A DNA stretch of 64,000 nucleotides from Saxidomus purpurata (taxonomy: Eukaryota; Mollusca; Bivalvia; Venerida; Veneridae), in NCBI GenBank assembly GCA_022818135.1, contig JAFMSR010000014.1, positions 37,775,818 through 37,839,817 of the forward strand, read 5' to 3'. The notes beneath the pieces were generated by a model. It ran no database searches and was not told the DNA's origin. It worked only from the letters and a program-made list of their open reading frames with translations. Positions 25,701 through 34,700 of the stretch are shown piece after piece (position 1 is the stretch's first letter; each line of letters starts with the position of its first letter). A program made the translations under genes and the position numbers.

Positions 25701-28700
25701 ATTCGGCACAACTGTCTTTTTACGTTCGATTACGGATATTAATTGTCATCCGCACTTAGGAAAACTCATCAAAACATGCCTCAGGCAGTAACAAACTTTC
25801 AAAGAGGACCAATCTTTGAACGGTAGAAAAACTAACAGTATAGGATAAACTCTAGTAAAGATAAGAAAGATGGAAATAAATCTTGCCTTTGGTCTTTGGA
25901 TCACCTTAAATCTTCACAACTTTAATTTGTATAGGAAATCGTTCCTCAATTCATTCAACGGTATATGTAGAAAAATAAATGCATAGTTGACTCCATCTTT
26001 TCTTTCTTCTTATTTTCATTTTGTCTTTCAAGTGCACTATTAGTTTGTTTCCACCGGGTAACGTCCATGTAAGTCTGCCCCCGTATGGCGTCTGTCTCTT
26101 TTTGGGATGACGCATGGGTATTTGTTTAGGGTACGTCGACCTAAACGATGCATCATTTGTTATAATTGTTAGTTCTTAGTTTTATGTTAATTTCGTATCG
26201 ATCATTAGGTAAACCGCTATAACAAGGATAATAACAACTACAACATTACTGTTTAATTCGTTCTACTGATATAAAAATATTGTTGCTACAACTGTGCAAT
26301 GTCGTGGAAGAAAAGCTCGTGTAAAGGCGTTTGTTATAGTATTGAATAAGAAGATCATTCACCGTGCAGTTTCCTCCGTAACTGTAATGAAGGTTTTAAC
26401 ATACTGGTTGGCGATGTGACTGTCTTCACAAAAAGCGTCGTCAAAGAAAACATGAGCTGAAAATAAAAAAGAACCATTTTTTAAAACACAAGGTAAAAAG
26501 CAAGAGGGTTTTGATGTTTCTATGTAAAGCCCTTCCGAGAATCATCGCTCTAAACATCAAGGCAAAACTCGCACAGGCCTACACTAAGTAATACAACCAG
26601 ATGGAAGCTTTTATTGTATTTACTACTCAAATTAAATTTGATCCATACAAGTTTAGCGTTGTCTATTTGCTTACTTTTCCTAAATAAGAATAGTACTAGA
26701 AATGTGTCAATATTTCCTTATCCGTTTAACAAAATTCTATTTGACATGGAATTAATTAAACTCGCCTTCAAAGCGATAGAAGTCAGTGTGATGCGCCCCT
26801 CCTGCGTATAATGTTCTTGCACACTGGTCAATGTCCATTCTAAAAAAGAAAGATTTACTTAATACCTATGGATTACAAAACTGATCACTTGCTTTTGACT
26901 TTGAGCCATTTAAAACTAATTTTATACATATACATCCATTACTTTATATACATGTAGTAGATTTTAAACATAAGATTTAAAGACAAGAAATCATGGTGTG
27001 CAATAAGAACGAAGTAACTTTTACAAGACGTCGTAAGTAGACACTTAATGGGCCATTTGTAACGTCTTAAAGAGTAGAAATTACAAAACCTAGGCTTGTG
27101 GTAGAATGAAGTAGGCGAAAACTGTTACTCATGCTCAACTGTTGTTCCGCATCTCTGCGATGCATTTCTTTACCTGAACAGCGACTTCAGTATCTGAGTC
27201 ATCTCTTCCTCCGTTTCATGCCACATTGTAGCACACATATAAATCTTAGGCACAGGGTCACGTTGCTTTTTAGTTTCTCCTCCATCCTCCAAGTCTGCCG
27301 GATGTATTTTGTTCGCTTTGTCTGTGATCTACAAAAGGACAAGGATGTACATGAGATAGATATAAAACAGTAAGGAATGAACATTAAAATAGTTGTCTCT
27401 TTTACAAGTACAGATGGAAAGTCTCATATCAAATTAACGACAATGTAATTTATCAAACGAGCATTCAAGAAATACAACAATATAATTTAGCGTAACAAGA
27501 CAATTGTTTGTCGAGAGATCGTTATATCTATCCTTCTTTTCTATTCTGACATTTGAGGCGGTTTTAATGACTCTTTCGAAAACTATTTATCAGCACATTT
27601 TATTATATTTAAAGGAATCTCTTGTCTCATTGCTTTCTTACACTGTATGACCTTGTATGACATACAATGCAAATCTAGTATCAGTTTCTCTGTCGCGTCG
27701 TCAAGAGCCATTGCTTGATCAGTTATATGATCGCCAGGATATGTTTGCACATTAAGAATTTCAGACACTAGAATTACCTTAGTTTCTTTTCCTCTGTTCA
27801 AAAGTAATGACTGATCTAATAATGTGCCACAGTATAATGGTTTGACAAATATCCTGCAATATATTTACACATTTCAAAGATAATGAATATAGTTTAAAGG
27901 TTACATTGATTATAACTTATGCTCGGCAGTACCAGAAGATTGTAAATCAACAAAATGATTCAAAACGGCGTGTAACTTGAAATTTGTTAAATAAAGAAAT
28001 GGTAAAAATATCGTTTTTTAAAACAATATCCAAAATTATTCTTATCTTTTGTTACTATGTCAGATCCCTTTATTAATTTTTCTTAAATTTTCGCAAAAAG
28101 TAACAAAATATAATTATGTTCATATGATTTGTAAGCTACTGTATGTACTATTGTTCGTATACTGAAGGGGAAACAGAAACGCAGGGTATTGTAAGGAATG
28201 TATAAGGCGTTATCTTAAATAGTATTAAGATCTATCTTTCATGAGCAAATTTACAAAAATGTATCTATTTATGACCTCTCAGATCCGTGCCATAATTGAA
28301 AGAAGAATTTACTTTTATAAATAACGGAATGTGTATCCGTGTGGAGTAAAGAATATTGCATGTTTATTACCATGTGTTTCTTTTTTTTTCTTACAGTATA
28401 TTATCACAACCAGTAAGTTACGTTCTGTAGTACATACATGCTTTCTTTTTTCATCCTTTCCGTCTCGTTTGTCCAAATATGGAAGGTAAGAAGCAAGAGT
28501 GACAGGTAACCGCACACAGAGGCAACTATCAAAAGTGATAAACTAGGAAGTGATCCTCCACTTTGCCACCATGGTACAGGAAGTGTACATATATGAGTTC
28601 CGTCATTTAGCTGAAAGAAAACAAATGGATATAAGGTAAATATACATGTCTAAATAATTTGTGTTATTCTGACAATTTACATTACATAACTTCTCCGGTG

Positions 28701-31700
28701 TAAGAAAGAGCAACTTTTAAAAAATAATTCCTCCTTTTATAAATGATCTTTGAAAATGACGCGGGAAACGGCTTTCATTCAATAGCGATTTCAAAATGTG
28801 ATTTTTGAAACATGCTAAACTGAAGTGAAGAAACTGCCATGAATCCGTCAGGAGCAAATGTTGAATTTAAAGTATCATCATTAGACAAGTCTTATACTGT
28901 AACCCTGCACGGTATATATATTTGAAATGTGTACTGTGTTAAATAAATGTCGAACCTACATAACTTATAATTCTACGAATCTGACTAAGAGACGCTCAAA
29001 TACAGTGTAGAACTACCTGTGTGAATAGGATCAGTAAAGCGACAAAAGTAACTGGTGTGGTCAGAGTTATTGGCACCGAAAAGCTCTGAAGTTGAGCTAC
29101 GCTTTTTATGGCTGCTACACTCAACCTGTTGGAGACAATTTCTGCGTAACATGAATAACTCCTGGCAAATTGGTAGAGCTAAAGTAAAGCTACAACAGCT
29201 GTATTCCGTGTCAATATGGAAATAATCGTTTTAATTTCATTTACAATTATAAAAACATTCAATCGTAGATTTTGCTTTTTCATTGCAAGACGAGTGTAGA
29301 ATGGGAAGAAAAAAGGGTATGCAAGCGCCCTTTTACCCGGTTGCTCAATTTTTATATTAATTTCATTTTACTACAATTAAAGCAGTACTATTGTCCAGCA
29401 GACCATAGACAGCATCTGTATGCAGTGTATTAATCATTATGAATCATCTAGTTTGTAATGGTGAATGCGCAATTTTATACTAATCCGTACACAGTAGAGC
29501 AAATATTATGGTACTTTCACCGCAATCATTCAAGCATATTATGTCTAAATATACATTTCTTATGTCTGGTGAATTAGTAATGGTGCTAAATTGTACAGTA
29601 TGACATCAGTTTACTAATGATGGGGGTATAAAGTTTCACATTATAATTCGATTTGATTTATAATCAAACTTTACCGATATTCTATGGCTATAAACACAGT
29701 ATCCAAGTAACACTGAAATTGCCTAAAGACTTTGGATGCTAGTTTATAAACAAAGTAATTGCAGACAACGGACAATGCAGAACTATAGAAACTAATACAC
29801 AAGATAATTAAAAAGATATTTTTGCTACTTATTCGTGGTATGTAAATCAATTACCTGTGAAACTGTTTAAGCATACACTTCTTAAATCGTGCTTTAAATA
29901 ATAATAAGACCTAATTTCTATATATTACGATACTAGAGCTGTTCTCGATGTCGAAACCATTCTCATTGTGAAAGGGCTATATACGTGTCTAGTTTATTAT
30001 GTAGATCTGGTTTCTTTCCTATACTAAAGTATTGTACGTGTATTTCTCGAACCAATCCTTAGTACAAAATGAAAAGCTTACCTGTGACATATAAAACTTG
30101 CCAGTATGCAAACAACTGCAACAAGAAATGGCACAGCACGTTCACATGTATCGCTAATGGTAAGCCATGTACTACCAAAGGCATCCGAGTCAATTTTTGC
30201 TGGATTTTCATGAATGCCAAATAGTACATCCGTGCAATTCATAGCACCCGACTGACACGACGAGCCATAAAGTGTTACCACCATCAAAAATGTTATGATT
30301 ATCTTGCTTAAATTTACAATTGCGTATACTTTGTACTTTCCGTCGGAATTCTGAAATCTGAGATCATGTACGAGGAAGTTCCAAAAGGCCTCAGAACGAT
30401 TTGAATTCTCGGTTGATCTGGCATGATCCTCATCAGTTTCGGTATTTTTGTGTCCATCCTGTATCTTTTGTGTCATTGTTTCCAGGATTTGGTTCTTCTC
30501 TGCTATCAACTTGAGACATCTAATAAAAAGAATGTACACGTAACATGTAAAAGAAAATATTTACGCATATGAAAAGGCTATGTTGCTATTTATCTAATGT
30601 TCGTTGACGGATTGTGCACTACGTACATTTAAATAGCGCGAAACTCAGAAGTACTCAAGTTTCGTAGAATTGCGTATTGATACAAGAAAAAAACGTTGTA
30701 TGATGATTATTTCAAATCTACCAAAGCATGTGACCTGCATTTCATCACAAGAAACAAGTGGGCCTGGCTCTATATTGCACATCTGATTACCAGTGGCTGT
30801 AATACAAGGTCAACAATAGCAAAAGTGTTAATTTTGACTAAGCGCTGTGTTTTATAGTTCTAGACAAGAAGCTTTTTCAAGTTTTCCCTACATAAGCCCA
30901 AGTTAAATCAAGCGAACCCCAGGCAGGCAATCGGGGGGTCGTAATTTCAACAATTTTGATGGAAATCTACACATTGCCTTCATACCCAATATCTGAGGTT
31001 TCAGAAAGAAATTTATCCAAATTTTCCCTATAAAAGCATATCTCAAACCAAGTGAACCCTCGGCCCGGATCAATTTTGACCTGGGGGTCATAATTTGATC
31101 ACTCTTTGTAGAAGTCCACTAGGCAATGATACATGCTAAATCTAAGTTATATGCCTGGTGGTTATAGAGAACATTTTTAAAGTTTTTCCAATATAAGCCT
31201 ATGTAAAAGTGAGTCAAGTGACCCGTGTTTGGCCAATTTTGACCCAGGGTTCATAATTTGTAGGGTTTACTAGGCAATGCACATGCCATATATCTAAGCT
31301 CTGGGGCCTGTGGTTTTTCCTTTTCGTTGCCATGGCAACCATAATTCTTCATGAAATGGAATTCTTTGAACAACTTTGATAGAGCTTCATGCAAGGAATA
31401 ACCCTGCAAAGTGTCACCAATATTGGCTTAGTGGTTTCATAAAGGAAATTGTGGACGGACGGACGGACGGACGGACGGACGGACGGTGAACGATCATATC
31501 AGCTCATCCTGGCTCTTTGTGTCAGGTGAGCTAAACATATACATGTATACAAATTAATAAACCTGTTTTGCAATAAAATGGTACTCAACAAAACTATTGC
31601 AGCCTAACAACTGTGTGTTTTTAAACGTACTAGGTGCACATGTTGCTTCAAGTTTCGGAACTGATAGAACTCGTTTCGTTTTTTAAAGCGAGTGTACATT

Positions 31701-34700
31701 GGCCGATGTCCTTTTAAAGGGCAAACAACATGATTATATATGATTTTGGCAGTAGTAAGCATATAAATTCATGTGGCCATGGCGTAGTATTATACAATTG
31801 TGATAATTGGATTTAATTTAATAAAAGCTATAATAGCATTCTTTCATCAAGCAAACAATGCATCTAAGATACAAAATCAAACAACCTTAAAAGTAATGAA
31901 GAGTTTAATTTTCATAATAAGATCTGCAAAGTGTAACATTTTTTATTTAATGCCCAGTTGCTAGCTTGATTTTAGTGCTTTTCGACAGTCAGAAAATAGA
32001 GACAATTTATTACTTAAACAAACTTGAAAAAGAAAGCCTCAGAGACAAATGAAGATTGGATTTCTGCAATTAAATGTTAGATAATGAAGTAGGGTGGTGA
32101 TTTTGACGGATGTCCTGATAACTTAGCCAACTCGTATCCACTTTCTTGTAAATTTCTGATAAGTACCTCGCAATATTTTACCCGTCTTATCAAATTACTC
32201 GTACCTACGATATCGCTAGTTTCCTCGCATTTTTCTCGTAACTCTACGAGAAGATTGGGGTAGCGTAAATGTTTATGATATCGTAACTCGTCGGCGAAAT
32301 AATAGCGGATAATACGAATGATCCATAAAAAAAATTTCAGTTAGATATCTGCAAATGCATATAAAACAAAAATACATGTATTGACTTTCATGCTCCGTAA
32401 CAGTGTTTATATAGTATAACGTCATTATAAGTGACAAATCAGCACGCGCCTTTAAACCGTTTCAAGTTAGTTTAGACAGTGGAATATGGAAATTATTTAA
32501 TACAATTATTTTTGTAACATATTGTGGAATCGAACATTCACCGACAAATGAAACCATGAAGTATCTTGCATTTTAAGTTAAATTCGTTTGGGATCGTTTC
32601 CCGAAATAATGTTTCAATCTACTTACTCCAGGCAGGAAGTTCTCCCACCAGTCAAGTGACACAAGTATCGGTGACAGTACAAACAACGCGACCTTTGCTG
32701 CTGATATCGATGTATCTGAAGCTACATACATGCACCAACAAACCATGGAAGCCACACTGAATACTGAAGCAAATATCTTGCCAACAAAAGACCAATTTAC
32801 TTTCTTTGACGATCCTAAAAAAAATCAGATAAAAATATTCAGTTAAGAGTTCGTACAGGGTAAAAACTAAGTAATCGAGGGAATTAGCCAGATAAAAATA
32901 TTCGGATGTAAATTCGGACAGCGTGAAGGATTTGTAATCGTAAGATAGTAAGCAGACGTAAATAATCAGCTGATACAAAGATGCAATTATAACTTGTTTC
33001 GACCGGTTTAAATCAACATTAAGTGAAAGTATTACAAGTCAGAAACGTTGTTAAATTACTGATACATGATTGTAATGTCAAAGGCAGTGGCTAGAGAACC
33101 GATTCCGCTTCGCTAGACAACGATATTAGTGAAGCGGAATTTGTTTTTCCTTCACATATTACTGCCGATTTGTGGATACCAATAGTGTACAAATGTGTTT
33201 TTAATATTTCTTTACTTTATTAGCTCTAACTCAAGTCCAAAAGTCAGCAACTGGTTTACATGTTTATTTACCAGAAGTTACGTTGTCTCAATTTTATTTT
33301 GTAGCACCGGTACATAATGCAAACCCTGTCAGTCAGGCGGATGCCAGTCCCACAAGATCAAGACGCAGTAATCACAGGCAGAACTATGTAAACCAACGTT
33401 TGACTGTCAGGTTTAAGTAAAATAAAGTACAGCAATAGATAAGAAACACATTTTTGCAGCATTTGTATCTACATACCTGCAATCATAAAATGAATACAGG
33501 ACAATTCCAGTTCACTAATATTGTTGTCTAGAGAAATTATTCCTGTTCACCAGCCTCTTCCAACGATATAAAACATGTGACAGAAGCAGAAGTAAAAACT
33601 GTTTTTCCTTAAAAAACAATTTGGTTTCTCTTTAAGAATTGTTCATTATAGATCACATCCTCCGTCCTCCGGATATTACTATAGCAAGTGTATTGTATTA
33701 ACTTTACGCATACAGAAGTGTTAATACACACTCTTTTAAATACAATCTCATAAAATACATTTAAGTTTTACATTCATTGTAGATGAATTTGAATTCAGCC
33801 TTTAGTCGTAACATACCATCTGTCTTCTTGTCCGAGGAGATGATATTAAGGATGGAAGGAACTAATGTTATGTTTGAACAATACCAAACACCAGACAGCG
33901 GGTCCATCGACGGCAGAAGAACAAAAACAAAGATGCTGAGCCCAACCGAATGCAATGATGCTAAAGTTATAGCCTGAAATACCACAAAGTTATGTTAGAA
34001 AAAGTGTAAAGAGTTTACATTCGACCCACATAGTGTCGATGAAAAAATAATATCGATGAAACTTTGTCAAATTAAAATTCTGTAAAACAAATGTTCAGTT
34101 GTTTTATTTTCGAAGTTGACATTAATTCCTTGATATGCTGATGCCTGTGATTAATGTGGTTACCAGTAAAACGGTTCATTTTTACATTATTTGTTAAATA
34201 TTCGACAAGACGCATTTTATCACATACCACAAAAAGGGGGCACCATTTCATCCCAGTCGATGTTTTGAATAATAATCTCCATACCGAAAATACGAAGGTA
34301 CAAAAATAAGGTGTGACAACCACTAGAAACAAGGCCCAGATGTAGTAAATGTTTGTTTCTTTGTCATCGGCCTCCAGTAATGCGTTAGTGCCTTTAAAAT
34401 ATAAATATAGAAGAAAAAATAGCTGGTACAACATACACCTGTAGACATATTTAAACCATTAACCATAAACCATTGACCATAGTCAAGTTAATTAACTTCA
34501 TTTGTCACAGAGGAAGAAGATTTTGGTCACATTAAGTTTCATGTTTAGCTTCCGTTACTTTAAAATGAATGTGGTTTTATGGCGCATATAAGATTATTTA
34601 CAGCGATTATGGTAATAAGCGATTATGGTAATAAACGACAAGCGTTGTCATTATATATATTTTTTCAGATAACCGCGCAGTGTCGTAATAAATGTATGTG

